This document shows positions 25,083-33,549 of a stretch of 64,000 nt of DNA, piece by piece (the first letter of the stretch is position 1; each line of letters begins with the position of its first letter). The position numbers were made by a program, and so were the translations under genes. The stretch is taken from the NCBI GenBank assembly GCA_963663395.1, contig OY760226.1, forward strand, positions 2,790,001 through 2,854,000, in the 5' to 3' direction. A model generated the notes under the pieces. That model was not told the DNA's origin. It made no database searches and saw nothing but the letters and a program-made list of their open reading frames with translations. The stretch comes from Azophilus sp963663395. Lineage in GTDB: Bacteria > Pseudomonadota > Gammaproteobacteria > Pseudomonadales > Azotimanducaceae.

Positions 25083-27032
25083 CTAAACTGCCGATGATGG
25101 AGAATCGGAAGCCGCATCCGCGTTGCTGCCGTCCGGGGGCTGCGACTCCGGGCGGCGTTCCTCGACAGACTGCCGCCGTTTGTGCGGAGTGCTTTCTGCT
25201 GGCGATTCGACAGCTGGGGAAACCTCTCTCGGTAGCCGGCGGCCCGCAACGGCAGAGGCGTCCTGACGGGGTTCCTCTACCGCCGGGGCGCGCAACCTCT
25301 GTTCGGGAACCGGCACGCCGAGGCTACTCAACATGGCGCGCTCTTCCGGACTCAACTGTTCGGAGCGCATTGTGTCGAACGGAGGTACCTCTACTCGATT
25401 CAAAACGGTCGGGATAGCCCTGGCGAGCCCGTTCATGAAATCCAGCCATGACTTGGCGGCCATCCACTCAAGGCTCCCGTAACAAACTCCGTCGCGATCC
25501 CATTCCCCGGTTGCCATTGTGTGTTGCGCCTCCTGGCTGTCCGGCCATTCAGACAGAAACGAGTTGGCGGCTTCTGTCACCCTCCTCAGGGCGCTTGTCG
25601 GCGACGCCAGGAGCCGGGCGATGGCCTGGGTCGAATCCGCGCCGTCGAGCGCCAGCATGCTTTGCCAGTACGCCTTGAATCTCACCTCGCCGAACGGAAC
25701 GGGGCGCCGGGCACGGCCGGCCTCCTTTGCGATTTCGGCACCAATCGTCAACAACGCCTGCTGCCTCTTGAAGTCCTCACCGATTCCGGGCGACAACGCC
25801 AGACCCTCGCTGGAAACGGATAGTGGCTCAAGCGCCTCACCGGATCTGGCCAGCGACTCAGGGTGCCCACGGGGAGCGACCACCCTCCCCAGGGTGTGCT
25901 GTATGCTGCGGTAGAGGGATTCCATGCGCGCCCTGTCATAGGCCTCTATGTGTTCGGCGACTTTCGGCATCCCTTCCTTGTTGCAGCGCTCCACGAGATA
26001 TTCCCAGCAGGTTGTGAGGGCATCGCGATAGTAAGCGCCCGGGGGGGTCGGTCCATGTGGTGGATGCGCCTCGAACAGGGTCGATGAAATCCAAAACTGG
26101 ATCTTTTCGACCGCCTTCCGAATCTGCTCTTCGTTCGGTTCGCCGGCGAGGTCGTTCAGTTGCTCTTTCGCTTGTTTATACAGTGAATCCAGTACGCGCA
26201 CTTCTAATGCAGCGCCTGACTTGGCGGCCGCTCTGTGCGTGCCTGGCTGTGGCTCCCGCCCGGCAGGGGCAACAGGGATCTCTTCATAGATGCCATCCTC
26301 GCCGACATGACTCTCGAGGTCCGGCGGCGTGTCGATGGAAGGCGAACTCAATCGCTCGTTGGCACCAGGCTCTGTGTGCTGGCTCGCGTCGGCCCATCGA
26401 GGGCCTGGTGCGAGACTGAGCCGGTCACTCTCCGTCTCGGGAGACTGCGATTGGTCGAGGGGGATTTGGCCCAGGACCGCGTAGATGTCATCCGCGTTCA
26501 ACCGGTGAGTGCCGTTCGCGCCAAGTTCCTCCAGCTCATGCTGCGCCAGGCGGGCGATATGGTTCAGATCGATGTCCTGCACGTTGTTCTGCGGGCCCGA
26601 ACGGTGGGAAATCCAAGCGCGCAGAAAGGGGTGTGATGTTTCCGGGGCGCTCATCTCGGTGACGGTTTCCGTCAGGGCGCGGTTGTCCGCCCTGATAACT
26701 TCCTGTTGCTGTTTCGCGACTTCGAATACCGCGCGCACCCGCCGGGTTTGCAGAGGTTTGCCGTGTATTTCGAACCGGTGGAAGCCATTCCGTTCGAGCG
26801 CGAAAGCGGCCGCCTCCCGACCGAACTGGGCACGCATCGACTTCGCAAAGGCTCGGGCTACCGTGCGGTTTTCCTCGGGTCGAAAGTACGCCACGAACCG
26901 CTTGAAACCGCGTGCATACGCTCGCAGTTCATGCCGGTGCCCTGCGGAACTCTGAACCTCGTTCAGCTTGAGAACCGCATTGGGTCTTTGCGGATCAGCT
27001 AAATGGGCGAACGCTTCGTAACCGACCGGCAA
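25083..27032 (-). CDS. Large unrecognised soluble protein
   Basis: 649 residues if it starts at TTG 27032, chosen because AGGAGGT lies 4 bp before it; the frame also continues 16 codons upstream. I recognise no domain. An N-terminal part of about 130 residues (VGYEAFAHLADPQRPNAVLK, FKRFVAYFRPEENRTVARAF) is followed by an acidic, Pro/Ser-rich linker. A helical middle comes next (VRVLDSLYKQAKEQLNDLAG, FWISSTLFEAHPPHGPTPPG, SLYRSIQHTLGRVV). The C-terminal 85 residues are disordered and rich in Arg, Glu, Pro and Ser. There is no signal peptide or membrane helix. The multi-part layout with a long disordered tail resembles secreted effectors, but that is only an impression. It is convergent with the carotenoid oxygenase and divergent from the hydrolase-cyclophilin gene. 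Confidence 0.6.
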   Translation of the reverse strand: MPVGYEAFAHLADPQRPNAVLKLNEVQSSAGHRHELRAYARGFKRFVAYFRPEENRTVARAFAKSMRAQFGREAAAFALERNGFHRFEIHGKPLQTRRVRAVFEVAKQQQEVIRADNRALTETVTEMSAPETSHPFLRAWISHRSGPQNNVQDIDLNHIARLAQHELEELGANGTHRLNADDIYAVLGQIPLDQSQSPETESDRLSLAPGPRWADASQHTEPGANERLSSPSIDTPPDLESHVGEDGIYEEIPVAPAGREPQPGTHRAAAKSGAALEVRVLDSLYKQAKEQLNDLAGEPNEEQIRKAVEKIQFWISSTLFEAHPPHGPTPPGAYYRDALTTCWEYLVERCNKEGMPKVAEHIEAYDRARMESLYRSIQHTLGRVVAPRGHPESLARSGEALEPLSVSSEGLALSPGIGEDFKRQQALLTIGAEIAKEAGRARRPVPFGEVRFKAYWQSMLALDGADSTQAIARLLASPTSALRRVTEAANSFLSEWPDSQEAQHTMATGEWDRDGVCYGSLEWMAAKSWLDFMNGLARAIPTVLNRVEVPPFDTMRSEQLSPEERAMLSSLGVPVPEQRLRAPAVEEPRQDASAVAGRRLPREVSPAVESPAESTPHKRRQSVEERRPESQPPDGSNADAASDSPSSAV

Positions 27033-27232
27033 CGTGACCTCCTGGCAAAACCCTAGACGCTGAAGTCCGACAACAGGCAATCCGCATGGTTCCCCCCAGG
27101 TCGGACTCTGACCGCCACAGGGTAGAATCCCGGAAGGATCCCGCCGGGACTATTCTTGAACAGTACCGGCTCGGTTGATGCCGCCCGTATTCGGGGCGGC
27201 CGGGTCGACCGCTGGCTTGATGGAGCAATTTC

Positions 27233-29425
27233 ATGCTGTTGATAGACTGGATACTCTGCGCGGCATTGGCCCTTGGCATTACCTTCTGGTGGATGATGGG
27301 CGTGCAGGCGCGCAGACGCATCGTTGGCGTGGGGTCGCTCGTCGCACTTGCGGTGGGCCTCGTGGCGGTCATGGACCATCGCTGGCAGGCAATCGGCGGC
27401 GTAGCCGCCGCACTGCTGCTGTTGGTGTCGGTGTGGTTGGGCCGGCTCCGCGAAGGCCGAAAGCCCCTGCGCGTGCCCTATGCAAGCGGTTCCCTGCTCA
27501 CCCTGCTGGGCGTTGGCGCGGCCGGGCTGCTCGTCATTTTCCAGGTCACAACGCTCCCGGCCCCGTCCGGCGAGCACCCGGTGGGCTCACGGGACTTCGA
27601 ACTCGCCGATGACACGCGCAAGGGCGTGCTGGCGGCCGACGAGAACGAGCCCAGGCGCCTGCTGGTGCGCGTCTGGTACCCGGCGGGTGACATCACCGGG
27701 CTCGAGCCCCGACCCTATTTCAGCGAGATTGAAGCCGAAACCACGGCCACCGGCCTCGGCGGCGTAATGGGCATGCCATTCTTCTTCCAGTACCTCAAGC
27801 ACAGTTCCACTAATTCCTACGAAAACGCACCGCTCACCGATGCTGCGGCGAATCAGCCGGTCGTGATCTACAGCCACGGGTACACGTCTTTTCTGGGCCA
27901 GAACACGGCGCTCATGGAAGAACTCGCAAGTCACGGCTATATCGTCTTTTCCGTGCAACACACCTACGACTCGTCGCCCGTGGTTTTCCCGAACGGCGAT
28001 GTCGCGGCAATGGACCCGGCGCTGATCGCTGAAATGGAAAAGCTGGCAGCGGCAATGCCGGAGGACCAGATCATGGGTTTCGCCGGGGCGACCTTCGACG
28101 AGCGGCGCCGGGGTGTCCGGGCAAACTACGAGAGAGCGCTAAAGGAAGGCCAGCGCGCCGCTTCGGTGAGTGCCGCCGTATGGCGGGCGGACCGCATCTT
28201 CGTCCATGACCGGCTCGAAGCCGGCGATGTGCCCGACGCGGTGGCCGGCATAGCCGGCGCGGGCGACTTCTCATCGGTCGGGGAAATGGGCATGTCCTTC
28301 GGCGGCTCCGCCGCCGGCGGGGTCTGCATGGTCGATCCGCGCTGTGGGGCCGGCGTGAACCTCGACGGAGGCGACTACGACTTCGGGCCTTTCAACCGCA
28401 ATGTCCCGGCCCCTTTTCTCATGTTCTATTCGGATGTGAACATGGTGGCGGCCATGGTCACCGGAGACCCGGACGCATCCGGGCACGGTTTCAACGATTT
28501 CTCCTACGAGCGCCACGAGACGGCGGGGCTGAGGTCCGATGTCCATCGCCTGGCAGTCGAAGACGTCACGCACCTTGGCGTGTCCGATTTCGCGCTGTTC
28601 ATGCGCCTGCCCTGGCGAACGCCGCTGTTCGGGAGCATAGAGGCGGACACCATAATCCAGGCCCAGAACGATGTTGTGCGCGGCTTCTTCGACCGGCACC
28701 TGCGCGGTCTCGACAACGACTTTCCAGGCGCTGAATTCGCCAGGTTTTTGGACGATGTGCGGCCTGACCGCATCGACGATCTGCGTGAATGGTGGCTTGC
28801 GGCCAACCCCATGGACCGGACGGTGCAGATCGTGCTGGCAACTTCCCAGGGCGATATCGAAGTGGCTCTGTACCCGGAGCGCGCGCCGCTGTCCGTCGCG
28901 CAGTTTCTGGCCTACGTGGACGGCGGGCATTACGACGGCGCCAGCCTCTACAGGGTGACCCGGCGGTCGCAGGGGAGCCTGATCGAGGTGGTGCAGGGAG
29001 GCTTGCTCGCACACGCAATGAGCGAGGGCATCGAGGAATACGCCGAGGCAGAATCCGCGTTCCCACCGGTCGCCCATGAGACCACGGAGCTGACCGGCAT
29101 CCCGAATGAACGCGGCAGCATCGCGTTCGCGCGCCTGGCTCCCGGTACGGCGACCTCGGAGTTCTTTTTCAACGTGCAGGACAACCCGATGCTCGATGCT
29201 GGCTACACCGGTGACGGCCGCGACGGGCATGGCTACGCAACGTTTGGCCGGGTACTTCGCGGCATGCGGGTACTGGAACAGATTCAGCGGTTGCCGAGCG
29301 ATGCCCCCACACCAATTGACATGCTTCAGGGGCAGATCCTCGAGGAGCCAGTGGTGATTCGGAATGCATACCGGGTAGAGGCGGCGCCCCCTTCGCGCGC
29401 GTCCGTCACTTTGGCGTCTCCCTGA
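27233..29425 (+). CDS. Membrane alpha/beta-hydrolase fused to a cyclophilin-type PPIase
   Basis: 730 residues in one uninterrupted frame. Residues 1-105 contain about four hydrophobic segments (LLIDWILCAALALGITFWWM first). Residues 115-520 resemble platelet-activating-factor acetylhydrolase/dienelactone-type hydrolases: RLLVRVWYPAGD, PVVIYSHGYTSFLGQNTALM, and a nucleophile elbow GMSFGGSAAGG around residue 354. From about 526 a second domain begins, VQIVLATSQGDIEVALYPER then APLSVAQFLAYVDGGHYDGA, with ERGSIAFARLAPGTATSEFF and GYATFGRVLRGMRVLEQI. This is the cyclophilin peptidyl-prolyl isomerase pattern. I know of no standard family with this combination. The product probably sits in the inner membrane with both domains outside the cytoplasm. 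Confidence 0.8.
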   Translation: MLLIDWILCAALALGITFWWMMGVQARRRIVGVGSLVALAVGLVAVMDHRWQAIGGVAAALLLLVSVWLGRLREGRKPLRVPYASGSLLTLLGVGAAGLLVIFQVTTLPAPSGEHPVGSRDFELADDTRKGVLAADENEPRRLLVRVWYPAGDITGLEPRPYFSEIEAETTATGLGGVMGMPFFFQYLKHSSTNSYENAPLTDAAANQPVVIYSHGYTSFLGQNTALMEELASHGYIVFSVQHTYDSSPVVFPNGDVAAMDPALIAEMEKLAAAMPEDQIMGFAGATFDERRRGVRANYERALKEGQRAASVSAAVWRADRIFVHDRLEAGDVPDAVAGIAGAGDFSSVGEMGMSFGGSAAGGVCMVDPRCGAGVNLDGGDYDFGPFNRNVPAPFLMFYSDVNMVAAMVTGDPDASGHGFNDFSYERHETAGLRSDVHRLAVEDVTHLGVSDFALFMRLPWRTPLFGSIEADTIIQAQNDVVRGFFDRHLRGLDNDFPGAEFARFLDDVRPDRIDDLREWWLAANPMDRTVQIVLATSQGDIEVALYPERAPLSVAQFLAYVDGGHYDGASLYRVTRRSQGSLIEVVQGGLLAHAMSEGIEEYAEAESAFPPVAHETTELTGIPNERGSIAFARLAPGTATSEFFFNVQDNPMLDAGYTGDGRDGHGYATFGRVLRGMRVLEQIQRLPSDAPTPIDMLQGQILEEPVVIRNAYRVEAAPPSRASVTLASP

Positions 29426-29644
29426 CGGACTGGATTCTGAGACCGGCATCGCGTCGGGGCGGCGATTGACTGACTTTCCGTCATCGGTTCACGACGCTCA
29501 AGCTGTCCGCCCAGCGGCGGGCGGACCCAATGCGAGACGCAGCCCGGTACAACTGTCCGCAAGCTTGTGGTGGCGCAAGGATTCTGCGTCTTTTATTGTG
29601 TGGGTGATCGGAGGTTCGGGGGCGTTTCGGCGCAGCCGGGCTCA

Positions 29645-29842
29645 TTAGCCCGACCTATTGGTGAATGGACGTAGCGAGGCAGGCAAGAGTAGTGAAAGCG
29701 CTGGGCGCACGGACGCGTGCTGCAGCACGTTGAGCGCGCGCAGGCGTGCTTGACAGCACGTTGAGCACGCGGCGGGAGTACGCCCAGTGATTTCGCTGCT
29801 ATTGACTGTCGCAGTAGTTCATTCATGAATAGGTCGGGTTAG
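29645..29842. repeat. MITE-like inverted-repeat element, copy B
   Basis: A 190-bp core flanked by TTAG on both sides (29645-29648 and 29839-29842), which reads as a 4-bp target duplication. Core ends are CCCGACCTATTGGTGAATGG and, inverted, CCCGACCTATTCATGAATG. The middle has two hairpin modules of the CGTGCT...AGCACG type where copy A has one. It has the same orientation as copy A. It lies in the 489-bp gap between the hydrolase-cyclophilin gene and the PhyH gene; I see nothing coding in the rest of the gap. Confidence 0.88.
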
Positions 29843-29914
29843 GGGCTGGCATCAGGACGCCGGGGAGGGTCGGATGCCGCTCCGGCGATGGTATTCATTG
29901 CGAGAAAACTGAGA

Positions 29915-30727
29915 ATGAGCGTCACCCAGCGGGATATTGCCGCCTTTTACTCGGACGGTGCCATCGCCTTGCGTGGTGTCGTGGACGAGCGTTGGCGGGG
30001 CATTCTTGCCGCCGCGATCGAGGACGACATCGCAAACCCGGCGCCTTACTATCATGGTTACGAGCCGGAAGACGGCCGGGGCCGTTTCCACGGCAACCTG
30101 CGCACCTGGGAACATCACGAGGGATTCCGCCGCTTCTGTTTTGACTCGCCACTGCCTGAACTCGCCGGGAGAATCCTCGGCTCGCGCAAGGTGAACCTGC
30201 TCTACGATCAACTGTTCGTGAAGGAACCCGGTACCGCGAACCGCACGCGCTGGCACAACGACGTGCCCTACTGGCCCATGGACGGCCACCAGGTGCTGTC
30301 GTTCTGGGTTGCGCTGGACCCGACCACGGCGGAGACGGGCGCGCTCGAGTTCGTGCGCGGCTCGCACCGCTGGGGGCGCCTGTACCAGCCCGAGGTATTC
30401 GGCCGGACAGGAATCGAGGGCTACGACTACGAACTCAACCCGGATTACGAACCCGCCCCGGACATCGAGCGGGAAAGGCATGCCTACGACATCTTCAGCT
30501 TCGACCTCGATCCCGGCGATGTCTATGCCTTTCACGGGCTGGTCTTGCACGGCGCGGGCGGCAACTGCAGCGAGGCGGTTCGCCGGCGGGGCTACACCGC
30601 CCGCTATACCGGCGACGACGTTACCTACTCGTCGCGACCCGGCACCAACAAGGGCTTGCGCAACGGTCTTCTGGCCGACGGAGACCCCCTCGACAGCGAG
30701 CAGTACCCGGTAGTTTTCAGGGGCTGA
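29915..30727 (+). CDS. Phytanoyl-CoA dioxygenase (PhyH) family protein
   Basis: 270 residues from ATG 29915; an in-frame ATG nine codons upstream is possible. It has the Fe(II)/2-oxoglutarate oxygenase fold: MSVTQRDIAAFYSDGAIALR opens the chain. WHNDVPYW supplies the His-X-Asp iron ligands, ETGALEFVRGSHRWGRLY follows, and the second His lies in GLVLHGAGGNCSE. Family members hydroxylate many small molecules, so the substrate is unknown. It lies just after the MITE-like copy B and is followed by an aminotransferase gene 196 bp downstream. Confidence 0.85.
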   Translation: MSVTQRDIAAFYSDGAIALRGVVDERWRGILAAAIEDDIANPAPYYHGYEPEDGRGRFHGNLRTWEHHEGFRRFCFDSPLPELAGRILGSRKVNLLYDQLFVKEPGTANRTRWHNDVPYWPMDGHQVLSFWVALDPTTAETGALEFVRGSHRWGRLYQPEVFGRTGIEGYDYELNPDYEPAPDIERERHAYDIFSFDLDPGDVYAFHGLVLHGAGGNCSEAVRRRGYTARYTGDDVTYSSRPGTNKGLRNGLLADGDPLDSEQYPVVFRG

Positions 30728-30923
30728 GAAGTCAACACGCGCAATGTCGACTTCGCGGTGACCGAGTGCACCGCTTTCTGTGCGTATCTCGCCGCCATGC
30801 AAGCGCCCCGGAGTGCGGCGCCGGCTCTGCGGGGCGGAAACATGCCGGCTTGTTCGGTACCATCTGGATGAATTGTCTCCCGGCGCTCGGCCGGGACTGT
30901 CGCACAACCCGAAGGGCGGGCTG

Positions 30924-32117
30924 ATGGCGTTCTCCACTCTGGACACGGTCCCAAGCGATTCCATTCTCGGACTCATGGCCGAGTTCCAGGCAGACCCGGC
31001 CGCGGACAAGGTCGACCTGACCGTGGGCGTCTACAAGGACGACGACGGCCACACGCCGGTCATGGCGGCCGTGGCCCGGGCTGAAGAGGCAATCGTTCGA
31101 GAGCAGGCTAGCAAGGCCTACCTCCCGGTTCTCGGGCCCCGGGAGTTTCTCGAACCGATGTGCGATCTGGTGGCGGGGCCGGAACTGCCCGCCCTGAAGG
31201 ACCGCCTCGGCATCGCGCTGACCCCCGGCGGATGCGGCGCCTTGCGGGTCGGGGCGGATCTGTTTGCCCTGGCCCAGCCCGATAAGCCCGCCTACGTCAG
31301 CAGCCCGACCTGGCCCAACCACTACAACCTGATCTCAGGCGCGGGTGTGCCCATCGAAACGCATCCCTATTACGATCCGGTACGGCACCGCCTGGACTCT
31401 CAGGCCATGGCAGACTGCCTGGAGCGCGCCCCCGAGGGCAGCCTGGTGGTGTTGCAGGCCGCCTGCCACAACCCCACGGGCGCCGACCCGTCCGGGGCGG
31501 AGTGGCAGGCCATCCTCGACATCCTCGAACGCCGCTCGCTCATTCCCTTTTTCGACATGGCCTACCAGGGGATGGGCGCCGACCCGGATGCCGATGCCGC
31601 CTGCGTGCGCGCGGCATTGGCGAAACTGCCGGAAGTGCTGGTTGCCGCTTCGTGCTCGAAAAACTTCGGCCTGTACCGGGAACGCACGGGCGCCCTGTTG
31701 TGGCTGACGCGGGACGCCGCCGCCTGCCGGGCGGTGGAAAGCCAGGTCGGCCGGATCACCCGGCACAGCTACTCCATGCCCCCGGCCCATGGTGGGCTGA
31801 TCGTCGGTCGGGTGCTTGCCGACCCGGTGCTCAGGGAGGAATGGCGGCGCGAGGTTGCGGCCATGGCCGGCCGTCTCCGGCATGCGCGCAAGCGCCTCGC
31901 CTCCGGTCTGGCGCACGTGCGGCCAGACCTGGACTGCTCGTGGATCGAGTCGCAACGGGGCATGTTCGCACTGCTTGGCATCGACGCCGACGCGGTGCAA
32001 CGCCTGCGGGATCAACATCACATCTACGTTGTCGGCGACAGCCGCATCAACCTCGCGGGTCTCAACGACGACAACACCGAGAGAGTCGCCGCTGCGATTG
32101 CGCCGCTGATGCGGTGA
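30924..32117 (+). CDS. Aspartate/aromatic amino acid aminotransferase (class I)
   Basis: 397 residues from ATG 30924 (AAGGGCGGGC upstream). It belongs to the PLP fold-type I, AspC/TyrB-like group. VDLTVGVYKDDDGHTPVMAA is the typical N-terminal region, HNPTGADPSGAEW the cofactor-site loop and FFDMAYQGMG the Asp-containing strand. The PLP Lys lies in AASCSKNFGLYRERTGAL, and the C-terminal substrate Arg in SRINLAGLNDDN. It transfers amino groups between aspartate or aromatic amino acids and 2-oxoglutarate. The gene converges on the carboxymuconolactone decarboxylase-like gene. Confidence 0.9.
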   Translation: MAFSTLDTVPSDSILGLMAEFQADPAADKVDLTVGVYKDDDGHTPVMAAVARAEEAIVREQASKAYLPVLGPREFLEPMCDLVAGPELPALKDRLGIALTPGGCGALRVGADLFALAQPDKPAYVSSPTWPNHYNLISGAGVPIETHPYYDPVRHRLDSQAMADCLERAPEGSLVVLQAACHNPTGADPSGAEWQAILDILERRSLIPFFDMAYQGMGADPDADAACVRAALAKLPEVLVAASCSKNFGLYRERTGALLWLTRDAAACRAVESQVGRITRHSYSMPPAHGGLIVGRVLADPVLREEWRREVAAMAGRLRHARKRLASGLAHVRPDLDCSWIESQRGMFALLGIDADAVQRLRDQHHIYVVGDSRINLAGLNDDNTERVAAAIAPLMR

Positions 32118-32243
32118 GGCCAACTCGGCGATGTCCCCGCCCCGCGAACATGCGGAAGATGCGCTCGAATCTGGTCGATTCGGCAATTTCGCCCGCGAAT
32201 CAGGACTTCGTCAGGCTGAATCGCGTTTCCCGGTGGTGGCCGG

Positions 32244-32591
32244 TCACTCGGGCCACACTTCCTCCAGAACGCGCGAAGCGCTCGCTGCCACGGGCCAGCC
32301 CGCGTAGTGCGCCGCGTGGGTGATCACGGCTTCGAGCTTTTCTCGCGGCACCCCCAGGTTTCGGGCTGCGACGAAATGCAGGCGCTGTTCCGGCTCGCGT
32401 CCGAGGGCGATCAGTACGGTGCAGGTGGTCAGGGACCGTTCCTGCAAGGTCAGATCGTCCTGTTGCCAGACATCGCCGAACAGGTGCTCGGTGGTGTAGT
32501 CGAGCAGCCGCTTCGGCAAGCGGCCGCCTCCCGCGGCCCCCGCGAACAACCTGCCCATCAGAGCACGTCCTTTTTCTCTTCTGTCACTCAT
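32244..32591 (-). CDS. Carboxymuconolactone decarboxylase family protein
   Basis: 115 residues from ATG 32591, with AGGA 7 bases upstream; a longer frame exists upstream but lacks similarity. The single helical CMD domain shows LTLQERSLTTCTVLIALGRE, then LHFVAARNLGVPREKLEAVI and HAAHYAGWPVAASASRVLEE. It resembles the 4-carboxymuconolactone decarboxylase type, without the CXXC pair of AhpD-like peroxidase helpers. A role in aromatic degradation or redox detoxification is possible, with no pathway partner next to it. Confidence 0.8.
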   Translation of the reverse strand: MSDRREKGRALMGRLFAGAAGGGRLPKRLLDYTTEHLFGDVWQQDDLTLQERSLTTCTVLIALGREPEQRLHFVAARNLGVPREKLEAVITHAAHYAGWPVAASASRVLEEVWPE

Positions 32592-32794
32592 GTTTTTTCC
32601 TGCTGACTTTGATTTCGCGCCCGTTGGCGAGTTTCCTGCCCGGTCCGTCGAGCCGCCGCTACCCGGGTTCGTCCTGCCCGTCACGGAATGTACCTAGAGG
32701 CTGCCGGAGATACCAGAGTCGTGCGGAAGGCAGGCATCATTTCAGCTAATCGGTCGTCAAAACGGGTAAAATGCGTTTGTTCTGTGGTGTGTAG

Positions 32795-33271
32795 GTGAGC
32801 GGCACAATCGACGCGCCCGATGCCGATTGGATGCGCCAGGCACTGGCACTGGCCGAGCACGCCGCTCGCCGCGGAGAGGTGCCGGTCGGCGCCGTGCTTG
32901 TCCGTGACGGCGGCAGCGGGGCTGCAGTGGTCGGGCAGGGCAGCAACCGGGTGATCGGCAGTTCCGATCCCACGGCCCACGCGGAGATCAACGCCCTGCG
33001 CGACGCCGCGGCACGGCTCGGCAACTACCGGTTGCCCGACACCACGCTGTACGTGACCCTGGAGCCGTGCCTGATGTGCGCGGGGGCATTGGTACATGCC
33101 CGCGTAAAGCGGCTGGTGTTCGGTGCGCGCGAGCCTCGCACCGGTGCCGTGATCAGCCAGGGCCGGGCCCTGGAAAGCCCGGCGCACAATCACCGGGTCG
33201 ATGTGCGCGAGGGCGTGCTGGCGGAGGAGTGTGCGTCGCTGATACAACGGTTTTTTCGGGAGAGGCGCTGA
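32795..33271 (+). CDS. tadA: tRNA-specific adenosine deaminase TadA
   Basis: 158 residues, start GTG 32795. Zinc cytidine/adenosine deaminase motif: HAE at 62-64 (TAHAEINALRDAAARLGNYR) and PCLMC at 91-95. Family sequences MRQALALAEHAARRGEVPVG and KRLVFGAREPRTGAV are present. It converts A34 to inosine in tRNA-Arg(ACG) and is essential in most bacteria. It is often near purL in Gammaproteobacteria, as here, but a MITE-like element now lies between the two. Confidence 0.93.
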   Translation: MSGTIDAPDADWMRQALALAEHAARRGEVPVGAVLVRDGGSGAAVVGQGSNRVIGSSDPTAHAEINALRDAAARLGNYRLPDTTLYVTLEPCLMCAGALVHARVKRLVFGAREPRTGAVISQGRALESPAHNHRVDVREGVLAEECASLIQRFFRERR

Positions 33272-33342
33272 CGATGCGTTGCCGCAAGCCCGGCCAGGCG
33301 CCGGCCGCAGACGTGACTGACTTGACAACCGTTTTCCGCAAA

Positions 33343-33542
33343 CTAGCCGGACCTACTCATGAATGGACGTAGCGAAGTTGGCCAGAGTAGTGAAAACGCT
33401 GGGTGGTGCGGACACGTGCTTTGGCACGTTGAGCGCACGGGCGCGTGCTTGACGGCACGTCGAGCAGGCGGCGGGAGCGCGCCCTGTGTTTTCGCTGCTA
33501 TTGACGACCGCAGCAGGTCATTTGTGAACAGGGTGCGGCTAG
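33343..33542. repeat. MITE-like inverted-repeat element, copy C (most diverged)
   Basis: CTAG at 33343-33346 and 33539-33542 around a 192-bp core with two hairpin modules. The left end CCGGACCTACTCATGAATGG is conserved, while the right end (ATTTGTGAACAGGGTGCGG) has lost much of the inverted match. This is probably the oldest copy. It ends 7 bp before the purL start codon, so the purL ribosome-binding region is formed by the element edge. Confidence 0.82.
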
Positions 33543-33549
33543 AGATCTG

